From: Ottelia alismoides
Lineage: Eukaryota > Streptophyta > Magnoliopsida > Alismatales > Hydrocharitaceae
DNA length: 64,000 nt
Direction: 5' to 3'
NCBI GenBank assembly: GCA_037367405.1
Contig: JAZKJV010002963.1
Span: forward strand, 228,627-292,626
The notes under the pieces were generated by a model that saw only the letters and a list, made by a program, of their open reading frames with translations, had not been told where the DNA came from and made no database searches. Positions 1 through 10,434 of the stretch are shown piece after piece. Position 1 is the first letter of the stretch, and each line of letters starts with the position of its first letter. Position numbers and translations under genes: made by a program.

Positions 1-1306
1 AGACTCGCACGTGCGCCGCTCGCCCTCCGCCGCATCACTCGGCGCCGCGTGTTACCGCGACCGCCGCCGCCTCCAAGGACCTACTTCCAGTTGTGCCCTA
101 GCGCGGGTGAGAAGTCTTTTACTTATTTATTTTGTGACAATTGCACTTTTACTCCCGTAAGCTTGTTATAATTGCAGAAGTGCCCTTGTGCACATTTGAA
201 TTTATTTATTTCAATTTCTGTATTGCAAAAAGACCCTTGACTTTGAGCGCTAATTTGGATAGTCAAAATGCATCATTTTCTTTAAGGAAAAATAAAATGT
301 TGATGAGCATTTAAATCTTTATCTCTTAGCTATTTATTTACATTTTTGTGAGCATTAGATATTTTATTAAAATTCAGAGATTGGAAATCAGTGATATTTT
401 GCCCATTTAAACTCTGAAATTCGCACAGTCATATTTATTACTCCAAAAATTGTGAAAATATTGTGAATGATGTATTTTAGTATGCTTTAATTACAGTCCA
501 AGTTTCATCAAAATTGGAGTTGTCATTTGCATAAAATAAATTGTAGAGTAATTTCAGTAGTTGAATTTTAATTAATTCCACAAATAATATTTTTGAGAAA
601 TTTCATGTCTCCTTGATTCCTTTCTAAAATATCTATTTGAGATAAATCAATCTCTGGATAATTTGATTTCGTGGATTATGTAGAAATTAAATACCCGCAG
701 TCGCTCTATTTTCAGAAAAATATTCATAAAAAATTCAAAAAGTGTCAGAAAATTTCAAAAATATTAGGTAGCTTCATTTCATCATATTTAACTTCTAATA
801 ATTTTTTCATATTTTCTGCATAACATTTGCATGAAAAATTGCATAAAATCCTAAAAAAGTTTACATTTTTTCTTAGTGCATTTTAAATTCAAAAATTCCA
901 AAAAAATATATTTTCTATTCATTGTTGGATTATGTTTTTAGGAAAAATATCAATTGGCTGATTTGAATTAATTTCACATTAAAATTAAATTTGGCTAATT
1001 CGGTTATTTTCTTATTATCTTAATCCATCCGCATTTGTGTATCGGCATTTTTATTGAATAAAAAAATTACAAAAAAATCGCACTTGGAAAACCGCAATCT
1101 AATCAATCTAACTTCACCCTGAGTTGTTCCTTTGCCTCCTTGAGTCGATCCTGTGGCTTGCCTAGGCTAAACAAACATCAAACCGCACATAATTTCATTC
1201 GACGATTTAATCGAACCGTGCAGTTATTTTTGATTGACGCGGATCTATCCGACTGCAACGAATAGTCAGTCAGACAACATTAACAAGGGTAGATTTAGCT
1301 TCGTCA
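1..1306 (+). repeat. AT1 5' LTR, 3' part (Athila-type Ty3/gypsy)
   Basis: The window opens inside an LTR. Its first ~105 bases are GC-rich, then it becomes AT-rich with many A/T runs. It ends in TCGTCA, two bases before a tRNA-Asp-type primer-binding site. The order and wording of short motifs match the last ~1.2 kb of the AT3 LTR (around 60490-61647): both share the stretch near 'aaattgtagagt', the run of 'aaattcataaaaaattc'-like words, and a GTTGTTCCTTT motif close to the end. Similarity to the downstream AT1 3' LTR (10466-13632) is visibly weaker. U3 and the LTR start lie outside the window. Confidence 0.85.
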
Positions 1307-1308
1307 AA

Positions 1309-1326
1309 TGGCGACTTTGCCAGGGA
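1309..1326 (+). promoter_or_regulatory. AT1 primer-binding site (tRNA-Asp type, decayed)
   Basis: The sequence tggcgactttgccaggga lies two bases after the LTR end. It matches TGGCGCCGTTGCCGGGGA, the complement of the 3' end of plant tRNA-Asp(GTC), at 15 of 18 positions. tRNA-Asp priming is typical of Athila-lineage elements. The three mismatches fit an old, inactive copy. Confidence 0.8.
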
Positions 1327-2737
1327 GGCAAATGACTTAGGATTATTTTAGAAAATTAGATTTAGGTTTTCCAATCACTCGGGTAGTCTGATCCCCGAAC
1401 CACCTTGTAATTATTCTATTTTTTCAATTATTTTATATTTATTTTTTTTAATTTTTTTATCTCTCTGACATTTTATCTTTTTGTGCGAGGGCCCGGTGGA
1501 CTTGGAGCGGCTTTCTTGAAGTCGACGCATCTCGAAGTGCATCGGAGGCCGACTATTCGTGGATCAAGTCGGCTGTTGAGACGCCAGAGGGATTCTTCAT
1601 TTTTTTTAACTTGTAAAAAGTGTCTGCATTTCCAGCGGTTCCCGTTTGGTTCTCGTGCGTGTAAACATAGTGGAACCGTGTCCCTGTGTGCTGTGTGGAT
1701 TGAATTTTAGACTAGGTTTGCACTAGCGACTCCTCGAGCCACTCTAGGGTTGTCTTTTGCTCGTAATATTTAGGACCACACTTCACTTAAAAGACGCACT
1801 TAGACCGCAGAACTTAGTCAAATCAACCTGTACTTCACTCGCTAATAGAACTGCTTGTCTAGGAGCGGATTTTGCCATCTACATTTGCATGTAGTATAAA
1901 AATTTTCAATTCAGTACTGCATCCCGCATTGTAGAGAGCTGGAGGCACTGTAAGTCTTTTACTCAAGCATTCATCATCGTTTTCTCGATCGCATCAACTT
2001 TTTCCGATTCTCTCTCTCTCTCTCGGTTTTCTAACCTAGGATAAAGGTATTGGGACTGGATGGTAGACGTGATTGCTTGTGTGGATTAATATCAATGATA
2101 ACTAATCTCTAAAATTGAGACTGCTAATTGAATTAGACCAAAACAATTAACTAAAATTCACCCTTGTTTGCGGGAGAGTAACCCCGACCTTGATTTCAGG
2201 CTGAGTGAGGGTACTTGAGTGAGTGTGAACACCTTAAGGAAGAGCCCAAATCCCAGCCTTCCATATCACGTTCCGACTAATCCTAGCAAATATCACAAGT
2301 TGAATTTTTAAGGTTCACTGACTAGTACCATGTAGCCTCCGCCTGTCTTAGGTAGATAGGGGTGAAATTGCGGTAATTCGCGACAAGTTGCCAGTAACCC
2401 CCCGGGGTGAAGTTCCGGCCTTGTCAGCCTCCGTCTGCTTGCAGGTAGATAGGGGCAGATTTTTTAATCCATCAACTTTGGATAGGAGCGAAGAAAGGAA
2501 GGACCAGCCGTATCTTAGGCGACAGGTTAAACGGGGAAGATGCATCCGGCTTTGAGCCAACTTCCCTTTAGGCCACGTAATCCTTGCTATCTTGCTTGAA
2601 AAATCACACATAAATTTACAAGATTAATTGGACTCGATTTCGAGTCCTTCACTGTGTTGAGTGTGAACCCAGGGTCTTGGATTGATTTGTTTGCTTCAGG
2701 TAGGAGTAAAATCCTATCTTCTTCTTGCCACATCAAG
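1327..2737 (+). other. AT1 untranslated leader
   Basis: This is a non-coding leader between PBS and gag. Long stretches match the AT3 leader (61668-62822): the CTCGGGTAGTCTGA motif, GCGAGGGCCCGGTGGACTTGG, and an exactly shared 30-base stretch at 1835-1864. Such conservation in an untranslated leader suggests cis-acting roles such as RNA packaging or dimerisation (inference). It also holds a short CT microsatellite near 2010-2025 and an imperfect direct repeat at 2332-2369 and 2422-2462, both containing GGTAGATAGGGG. Small ORFs here are not supported as genes. Confidence 0.7.
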
Positions 2738-4735
2738 ATGAGTGACTGGGGAGATCTCGACTCTTTATTCACCGATCTCTCTATGAGTCCCCCACGAAAC
2801 TCCTCTTCAGCCCAAGCGCACCTTGGACCACCCAGGACTCATGACCCTCTTGAGTCATGGCTCCCTCATACCCAGGGTGGTTACTCTCAAACCAACCCTT
2901 TCCTCTCCTCCAAGCTTACCGAGGAAGACCATCGCCTCGGTAATCCCTTCCTTGATTTGTCCTCTGACATCGATATTATTTCACACCCAGGAATAGAGGA
3001 CAAGATGCCGCCTAAGCAGACACCACCGGATGAGGACCAACTACGTCAAATTCTCAATCGCCTTGCTGAAGCCGAACAAAGAAATGCAGATCTTACATCT
3101 CGGATGGGACAGATCATAGTAGCAGGAGGAATCGATCGACCAATGGTCGATGAATACAACCAGGCGTAGAACGAGATACAGAATTGGTTGGCACCAGTGG
3201 TTCCCGCCGAAGCATTTGAGCTGAAGCCCCACTTCCTTAGTCTGCTTCCTAAGTTCAACGGAAATACCAATGAAGAACTGTATACTTTCCTCCATGACTT
3301 CGAGCTGGTTTGCAACAATCTTAGCCATCCCAATGTTGGCCAAGATTACATTAGACTGAAGGCCACCCCATTTGCCTTAGGAGATAAGGCAGCACATTGG
3401 CTGAAGAATCTAAGGGTGATATGTACAACCTGGATGCAGTTCAAGGACCACTTTCTGAAAAAGTTCTACCCTCTCAATAGGACTAATCAAATGAGAACGA
3501 AGATCGCCAGCTTATCCCAAGGACCCAGTGAACCTTTCCATGATGCCTAGGATAGGTTCAATGACTTAGTACAGAAATGCCCCTGCCACGATATTTCTAA
3601 GGCGATCTTAGTCCAGACCTTGTTCTGTGGTCTAACCCCAGAGATGCAAGGGTTAGTCAGTGCCCCCTGTGGAGGAAGCTATCTGAACAAGAACGAGCAC
3701 GCCGTATGGAAGATCCTGGAGCAGATGGCAGAAACCAGCAGGTCGTAGGCTACCAGGGCCTATACATTGTCTCCCTCAATCCTATCCAACGAGACAACCC
3801 GAAGGACTGTAGCGGATCTGACCGAGGACCTCATCCCCAGCATGGGGATGATTGCTGACAAGTTAACCATGGTCGAGCAGATCCACAAGAGGATCACTGA
3901 CCTTGAGTCTCTCTCACGTCTACCGAAGCAAGTGTAGGAACTCACCGAGAAGGTAGCTATGATGAAGCTACATGTCCCTTTTGCACCACCGGCACTTGTA
4001 CATCGAGTCCATCTTGTACAGGAACATGCACCGGGGCCCCATAGTGGCTGGGTGGAGGATCAGATGTACACCCAGCAGGACCAGCATGCACCCCCACAAG
4101 CATATACCGGATACGAGGAGCCTCCGTAGGTGTTCGAGATCAACGGGTTGTGGTACAGCTGTGACCCCATCAGTAGACAGTCGGGGATGGGGAACGGTCA
4201 GCCTCACCGACCTTCCCCAGCTTACCAAGGAACCAGCTCTGTCCCCGTACCGCACTTTCACTCCAAGCTAGAACAAGTGTACCAGCCTCAGCATAACCAC
4301 CACCATCGCCGACAGAAGAAGAGGACATCTGAGTCCTTGAAGCAGCAGTCCCGCATCAACATGGAGTCCGACGAAACCGATGAAGAGCCCGCACCTCCAT
4401 CTGAGCCGGATCGTCCAGAAGTCGCAGAAGAAGCATCACTGGTTTCGCCTCAGCATTTTCATTTCAGTCAAAGTCAGAGTCAGAGTTAGTTTCAGAGTCC
4501 GAGTCCTGTACAGAACTTAGTTCATGATCTTAATGAAAATCTTTCAGTTTCCGAACGTGAGTTGGAGTCAATAATCCCTTTCCCCCGAGCTCTCAAGGGT
4601 GGAAAGAAGAAAACCAAAAAAATCCAAAAAGATGACCGTGAGATGGCAGAGTTATGCAACAAACACATCAAGGTCACAATCCCCTTTGACAAGTACGTGG
4701 AAATGACCCCTGCATTTCAAAAACACCTTAAGGTG
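2738..4735 (+). pseudogene. gag: AT1 gag (Athila) pseudogene
   Basis: This would encode the capsid polyprotein. The start chosen is the ATG at 2738, because upstream codons of the same open stretch lie in the leader. The N-terminus (MSDWGDLDSL) has a counterpart at the AT3 start. A Retrotrans_gag-type capsid domain runs from about 3230 to 3720, with a hydrophobic FALGDKAAHWLKNL helix followed by TWMQFKDHFLKKFYP, as is usual for the family. A Ser/Gln-rich and then Lys-rich region follows. One frame is kept from 2738 to about 4955, but it is interrupted at 3167, 3548, 3746, 3935, 4127 and 4487 (all TAG) and at 4736 (TGA). No indel is needed over this 2.2 kb. I see no CCHC zinc knuckle. It is certainly non-functional. 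Confidence 0.85.
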
Positions 4736-4738
4736 TGA

Positions 4739-5200
4739 TGCACACCTACTAGTGTTAGCAGGAAGTCCAAAAGCCGTGTTGAGAAACACATTTTATCAGT
4801 AGCCACGACTTGTGCAATAAAGAACTCGTTTTCGAGGAAACGAAGAGACATGGGTACACACTATGTAGTGAGTCATGTTGATGACATCGCGTTTGCACGT
4901 ACTATCCTGGATAGTGGTTCCTCAATCAATCTGATACCTAAAGCCCTCTATGATTAGGAAATCTAGAGACCTCTTGCAATTTGCTGATAAATCAACCAAG
5001 AGGTCCCAAGGAGAATTGAGGAACATTGTGATCAAAGTCGAGGGGAAGGAATACATGGTGGACTTCACTGTCCTAGATATGGAAATCCCTCGTAATTGGA
5101 GAGATTCCCAGATCATCTTAGGCAGGCCCTTCCTCAGAACAGTGGGGACCTTTTCGATTATAAGATCGAGATGATTCAGTTCCAAACTCCAGGCGGAGAT
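4739..5200 (+). pseudogene. AT1 aspartic protease pseudogene
   Basis: This is the retroelement protease that would cut the Gag-Pol polyprotein. The catalytic triad is visible as Asp-Ser-Gly at 4910-4918, inside ILDSGSSINLIP. After a TAG at 4955 and a frame change, the second half follows (VDFTVLDMEIPR, then IILGRPFL near 5115-5140), which is the usual flap and C-terminal signature of Athila proteases. The protease follows gag in the same original frame, as in other Athila Gag-Pol proteins. It is broken by at least one stop and one frameshift. Confidence 0.8.
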
Positions 5201-5860
5201 GAGGAACTTGAAATGAAGCAGACAAGATGGCAGAGACCAGATTCTGAATCCAGCACCGAGTACTCTTCAACCGAAGCAGACTGCGATCATGTAGACACAG
5301 TTGGGCCATGGAGACAGAACCTAACCAGCACCGACGAGTCCATCCCCTCTGGAGATGATCTAGTGCATGAATCAGTTTGCGAGGTCCTCCGGAACGAGTA
5401 CAGCTCAGAACCTGCATCGCCCTACATCTTCAATGACATAGAGGCCCACTGGGCCTATCAGTCCTTACATCTTTAGGACAATCGGAAGATGAGGATGACG
5501 AGTCGGACGAGGATTTTGCCGATTGCATTGAAACCTTTGACGATCCGACTCCAGAGCCGAACAACTTGATAGCAGTTATCACTGAGAAAGATCCAGCCAC
5601 TTCCAACACCGAACCAGATTAGATTGAGCTAGACTTCTTAGACGATCACACTTTTCCTGATCTCAAACCTTTACCCACAACTTTAAAATACGCCTTCTTT
5701 GTGGGTCAGGACAAGAAATATCCGGTCATCATCAGTTCGCGATTGACAGAGGAGCAGGAATCTCGCTTGCTAGAGATCATGGAGAGAAACCGCAAGGTGA
5801 TAGGCTGAAGCATTTCCGATCTCCACGGGATAAATTCCGCTCTGTGTTCGCACCATATCT
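5201..5860 (+). pseudogene. AT1 acidic linker between protease and RT (pseudogene)
   Basis: This Asp/Glu/Ser-rich region sits between protease and reverse transcriptase. A frame change occurs near 5470 (runs of Asp/Glu such as EDEDDESDED follow it). Stops lie at 5620 (TAG) and 5806 (TGA). Athila pol commonly has a poorly conserved acidic spacer here. The end already resembles the RT N-terminal approach (SRLTEEQESRLLEIMERNRKV). No independent function can be assigned. Confidence 0.6.
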
Positions 5861-5862
5861 AC

Positions 5863-6720
5863 TTGGAGAATGAAGCCAAACCCTCTCATGAATTCCAACA
5901 TCGGTTGAAGCCAAATTTGCGAGAGGTCGTGAAAAAGGAGATAGAGAAATGGTGCAACACGGGTTTCATTTACCCAATCTCCGACTCTAAGTGGGTGGCC
6001 CCAATCCATGTTGTCCCAAAAAAGTCGGGAAATCAAACGACCACCAACGAGGACAGAGAGGAGATCGTGATGCGAGTGCCCACGTCGTGGCGTGTCTGTG
6101 TGGATTACAGACGCCTGAATGCCGCGACGAAGAAGGATCATTTCCCCCTATCGTTCATTGATCATATCTTAGAGAGACTGGTGGGGAAAGAGTTCTTCTG
6201 CTTCTTAGATGGGTTCTCGGGCTACAATCAAGTAGCCATATCTCAGAGGACCAGGAAAAGACCACATTCACATGCCCCTTTGGTACATATGCTTTCAGGT
6301 GCATGCCCTTTGGGTTATGCAATGCTCCAGGTACTTTCCAAAGGTGCATGATTGTTGTATTCACCGAAATGGTCGGCAAATTCGTGGAAGTCTTCATGGA
6401 CGACTTCTCGATCCACGGCGATTCCTTCGATTCCTGTCTTAAGAATCTGGACTGGGTCCTCAAAAGATGTTGTGAGGTTAATCTGGTGCTCTCCTGGGAG
6501 AAAAGTCATTTCATGGTGACGGAGGGCATAGTGTTGGGGTATGTCATCTCCAAGAGAGGAATGGAGGTTGACCCTGCCAAGGTGGATGTGATCAAACGAC
6601 TCCAGCCATCAACCAACGTCAAGCAGTTGCGGTCATTCCTCGGGCATGTTGGATTTTATCGAAGATTCATTAAGGATTTTTCTAAGATTGCCCGACCGCT
6701 AACTGAGCTTTTAGGCAAAT
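5863..6720 (+). pseudogene. pol: AT1 reverse transcriptase pseudogene
   Basis: This is the RNA-dependent DNA polymerase core. RT motifs appear in order: WVAPIHVVPKKSG (5992-6030), RVCVDYRRLNAATKKDHFPL (6090-6150), FCFLDGFSGYNQ (6198-6233), MPFGLCNAPGTFQRC (6303-6347) and the catalytic box FMDD (6393-6404). EKSHFMVTEGIVLGY, VDPAKVDVIKRLQPSTNVK and FLGHVGFYRRFIKDFSK follow. The wording is characteristic of the Athila clade. A one-base shift near 6240-6250 moves the frame between DGFSGYNQ and MPFGL, and the second frame then continues to the end of integrase. Confidence 0.9.
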
Positions 6721-6779
6721 ACATGGAGTTTATTGTTGATCACAAATGTCTTGAGGCCTTTAAGCTATTGCAAGGAATG

Positions 6780-7202
6780 ATAATGGACGCACCTATCCTA
6801 CAAGCCCCAGATTGGTCTCTACCTTTTGAGATCATGACAGACGCCTCAGATCATGTTGTTGGGGAAGTGTTAGGACAGAGAAGAGATGGCATCTCGTTCG
6901 CAATTCACTACGCAAGCAAAGTACTTGACACCGCTCAGCGCAACTATACAGTTACGGAAAAGGAAATGCTTGCGGTAGTATTTGCCTTGGATAAATCCAG
7001 ATCTCACTTGATTGGATCCAAGGTAATCGTGTTCACTGATCACACGACACTATGATATTTGATGGAGAAGAAGGTCGTGAAGGCACGTCTTCTTCGGTGG
7101 ATTTTACTTATCTAGGAGTTTGACTTGGACATCCGTGATAAACCTGGAAAGAATAACGTAGTAGCCGACCATCTTTCTCGTCTCGAAGATCTTAATACTT
7201 TT
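6780..7202 (+). pseudogene. AT1 RNase H pseudogene
   Basis: This is the RNase H domain that degrades the RNA strand during reverse transcription. It is recognised by MTDASDHVVG (first catalytic Asp), ALHYASK-like IHYASKVLDTAQRNYTVTEKEML (catalytic Glu) and VIVFTDHTTL (third Asp), ending in NVVADHLSRLE just before integrase. It shares its frame with the RT C-terminal half and integrase. It is interrupted by TGA at 7053, TAG at 7113 and TAG at 7203. Order and spacing match Athila pol. Confidence 0.85.
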
Positions 7203-7205
7203 TAG

Positions 7206-8606
7206 AATTCACCAATTCGAGACTCCTTCCCTGACGAGTCGATTTTTGTTATCGACTCACTCCCATGGTACGCCAATATCGTGAATTATCTTGTCTCCAA
7301 GAAAGTTCCCGAAGATTGGCCCAAGAGCCACATCGACCGACTAAAGTCAGACGCTAGACACTACCATTGGGAGGATCCGATCCTTTTCTTTGAAGGACCG
7401 GATTGTGTCTGGAGACGGTGTATTCCTCAGGAGGAATACCAGAGTGTCCTTTCTTTATGCCACAGCTTGGAGGTAGGAGGACACCACTCCGGGAAGAGGA
7501 CCACATGGAAGGTACTTCAGTGTGGCTTTTACTGGCCGACTCTGTTTCGCGATGCCACCGCCTTCGCGAAGTCGTCTCCGGTATGTCAGAAAATGGGAGG
7601 AATCGTCGGTTCCAATGATGAGATGCCTATGTAGCCTGTCATCATTTGTGATGTCTTTGACGCCTAGGGCATCGATTTCATGGGCCCATTCCCTATTAGC
7701 AATGGGTTCGAATATATCCTTCTTGCGGTGGATTATCTACCCAGATGGATGCAGACTATCCCGACCTGAGCCGCAAACAGCAGGACTGTCTGTAAATTCA
7801 TTAGAGAACACATAATCTCTAGGTTCGGGATCCCCAAAATGATGATATCTGACAGGGGTAGCCACTTTGTGAATCGGGAGGTGAAGAAACTCCTGAAGGA
7901 CTACGGCATCGAACACCATGTCGCTAGCCCTTACCACCCACAAACCAATGGTATGGCTAAGGTGTCAAATAAGGAGGTGAAATCCATATTGCAAAAGCTT
8001 ATCCGCCCGGACAGGAAGGACTGGTCTCAGATCTTAGATCAAGTCCTCTGGACGTATAGGATAGGTTACAAGACACCGTTAGGAACCTCCCCATTCCGAA
8101 TGGTATTCGGAATGCCGAGCCATTTGCCCGCAGAGTTAGTGCACAAATCAGAGTGGGCAATCAAGAAGGTCAACTGAAACACACACCTTGGGCAGAAGCA
8201 GAGAGAATTGGATCTGAATGAGCTTGTGGAAGTCAGAAACCGTGCATATGACAACAGTTTGGTGTACAAGGACAAGGTGAAGCGTTGGCATGATAGATAT
8301 ATCAGATGAAAGACCTTTGTTCCTGGACAGAAGGTATGTTTGTTTAATGTTAGGCTGAAGATCTTCCAAGGCAAGTTAAAGTCCAAGTGGACAGGCCCAT
8401 TTGTCGTCCGCACGGTGCATGATAGTGGATGTGTTGAGATCTCAGATCTCGCAGATGACGCACAGACATTCCTAGTGAATGGACAACTGTTGAAGTACTT
8501 CGTCGAATTCAATGAGCAGTTAGTCCATGTTGAGGAGATTGTATTCATGCGCGAGACAGATTCAGCAGATGCACCACGAGCCGCGTACGAGACCTTGCAG
8601 CAGTGA
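7206..8606 (+). pseudogene. AT1 integrase pseudogene
   Basis: This is the retroelement integrase. An HHCC zinc-binding region lies at 7450-7600, but its first Cys is replaced by Ser (SSPVCQK, against SCPECQR in AT4). In the catalytic core the first Asp is at 7674-7676 and the second at 7851-7853. The position 36 codons further on, where the third acidic residue belongs, is AAG (Lys) at 7959-7961. AT4 keeps Glu there (NGVAEVSN). A C-terminal domain with KSKWTGPFVVRTVHDSG follows at 8380-8430. The natural end is the TGA at 8604-8606. Internal stops are TAG 7632, TAG 7665, TGA 7767, TGA 8175 and TGA 8307, with no indel. It cannot be active. Confidence 0.9.
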
Positions 8607-8723
8607 TCTCCAGTTCAGACCGACTCATTTGTATATATAATCATTCTTCTTGTACATCCTATCCTCTCTCCCACACGACTCTAGTAACCCATTCCCACCT
8701 CATTAGATAACTATCTTCGACTG

Positions 8724-8757
8724 TACTTAGGATGACCAGATCCTAAGTATAGGGGGG
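8724..8757 (+). repeat. AT1 hairpin-G-tract module 1
   Basis: This is a perfect 9-bp inverted repeat: TACTTAGGA at 8724-8732 and TCCTAAGTA at 8741-8749, with an 8-base loop. TA and six Gs (8752-8757) follow. The hairpin-then-G layout is the same in the other modules. Confidence 0.85.
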
Positions 8758-8825
8758 AGGAGTCACTTGAGTCAGTTCTTTGTACATTCTCTAGATCACA
8801 TTGGTCCTCATACTCACTTCCGTCC

Positions 8826-8861
8826 TATACTTAGGCTGACTTGAGCCAAAGTATAGGGGGG
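8826..8861 (+). repeat. AT1 hairpin-G-tract module 2
   Basis: The arms are tatacttaggct (8826-8837) and agccaaagtata (8844-8855), with one mismatch in 12 and a 6-base loop. Six Gs follow at 8856-8861. The top pairs are GGCT/AGCC rather than GGAT/ATCC as in other modules, which is a compensated change. Confidence 0.8.
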
Positions 8862-8935
8862 ACCGATGCCTGCATTGTATATTCATCCACTTCTCTTCTT
8901 GAACTCGTCCGCCCCACTTTTTGACTTTCTTCTAC

Positions 8936-8967
8936 ACTTAGGCTGCTAGAGCCTAAGTATAGGGGGG
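8936..8967 (+). repeat. AT1 hairpin-G-tract module 3
   Basis: The arms acttaggct (8936-8944) and agcctaagt (8950-8958) pair perfectly over a 5-base loop. ATA and six Gs (8962-8967) follow. It uses the same compensated GCT/AGC variant as module 2. Confidence 0.85.
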
Positions 8968-9012
8968 CCTGTCGATTTCTATACATTTTCCCTTCTCTTT
9001 AGCTCTCCTCCG

Positions 9013-9083
9013 CTTAGCATGAGCTATGTCTTTTTCCTCGCTCTTTGTGCTCTGAGGACATAGCACACGCTAAGTATAGGGGG
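9013..9083 (+). repeat. AT1 hairpin-G-tract module 4 (long-arm form)
   Basis: The 18-base arms are cttagcatgagctatgtc (9013-9030) and gacatagcacacgctaag (9057-9074), with 3 mismatches and a 26-base loop. TATA and five Gs (9079-9083) follow. The part gagctatg (9021-9028) is also perfectly complementary to catagctc at 9112-9119, so two mutually exclusive pairings are possible. The same dual arrangement is present in AT2 and AT4. Confidence 0.75.
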
Positions 9084-10434
9084 CATGTATATATTACATA
9101 TATACTTTACCCATAGCTCATACTTTCACGTAATTTTGTATATATTTTACAATAATTATGGGTGGGTAAAAATTGAAAAAAAAAATACTACAAACCTCTT
9201 GTAATTGTGTAAAATAGGAGGTATACCAATAAAAAACAAAAAAAATGAAAATAAATAGGCTTCTTATTTACTCTTGCATATCATCTCTGCATCTAAAATG
9301 AAAAGAAAAAGAGTCTTGCATTTTTCATTCATCTTCATAGCATGACATCTGCATCTCATCTGCATAACTTGCACATGCAAGGTGAAAAGCTAGTGGGTTC
9401 TGAACCGAGTTATGAGTAGATATTGAGGATGGACTTGATTTGACCTTAATCCACCTAATTTCATAGGAACCTTATAGGATATGGAGTTAAGATTTCTCAG
9501 GTCAAGTGACTTAATTCTTTGAGTCTGCAAGTCTATGTTCACATGTCATCTTGATTAGTCTAAGTAGAATATCTCTTGCATACGCAGGATTCTTTTAGAT
9601 AATGACCTAACTTGGACAAGCAATATGCACGTAGCTCTTCATTGATGAGGTGGTGAGGAGGTAGAATCCTTTAGCTTGGAGTAGCACACGGGTGGAAACA
9701 TCCGTCCTCCTCTAGGGAGGTTAGTGTGTCTCAACCTAGTCTGGTAGTGTTGATGTCTAAGGACGGGATGTTGTGGGTTGCAATAATGCTTCAAAAGATG
9801 GATAGTCTACTGACTCAAGAGGAAAAAATCCTTATGTACATGCTTCACCTTGTATGAGTTTCAAAAAAAAAAAGAAAAAAAATGCAAAAACTCCAAAAAA
9901 ATCAGACAGGTCCAAGAGAAAATAAAATTCCTATCGGAGTATGTATATTAGCAAGAAGTCTGCAGCTGGATGACTTGGCTACACTGGTCAGGCATCCCGG
10001 GATAGGTAGCTACACTGGCTACCGTCCATTCTTTTCTCTACCCCCTCCTCTTGAGTTGGTCGCACTTGAACTTAGAAGGGAATACCCCGCTCCTCGAGGA
10101 AAGAGTTACCGGACCGGGTTATTGAGTTACCTTGTTAGAGGAGGCTGGTTCTGAGTCGTTTCTGATGTGGAGAGCTATATCTCACTTACACAGTACAAGT
10201 AAGAATCATAGTCATCAGAAATTTGCGTTTGAGGATTTGTTCTGACCTGACTATTGAGGAGTCTTGAATAGAAGACTTGTGGAACTTGAAGTCTGTTAGG
10301 TCTTAAGTTCAGGTCCCAATGAGGTTCCGCCACACAATTAATCCAAAGGTCGAGTCAATATCCATTTTCAACTTTTGTTCATGACCTTGGTATGGAACCC
10401 AAAATCATTTCACTCTTGCATTTCATTTAGTTGC

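Larger units (their letters stand above)
8607..10434 (+). other. AT1 non-coding 3' region (between integrase and PPT)
   Basis: I see no credible ORF or envelope-like gene here. The first 480 bases hold four hairpin-plus-G-tract modules, listed separately. The later part (about 9380-10330) matches AT2 (23600-24540) and the AT4 minus strand (55130-56200) in many words, for example CCTTAATCCACCTAATTTC, TATGTTCACATGTC, GCTCCTCGAGGAAAG and TACACTGGTC. Three diverged elements share this non-coding block, including one without pol. That points to cis-acting function or to recent common ancestry within the family. Confidence 0.7.

Noticed and set aside
8724..9083. CRISPR-like or satellite array
   Set aside because: The repeats are imperfect hairpins with unequal spacing inside a plant retroelement and are followed by G tracts. 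Nothing resembles spacers.
8752..9083. Intramolecular G-quadruplex from the four G tracts
   Set aside because: The tracts are about 80-110 bases apart, too far for a standard quadruplex. Intermolecular forms are possible but unsupported here.
8607..10434. Envelope-like ORF expected in some Athila elements
   Set aside because: No frame of useful length with a transmembrane or signal segment exists between integrase and the polypurine tract in AT1, and none is seen in AT2 or AT4.
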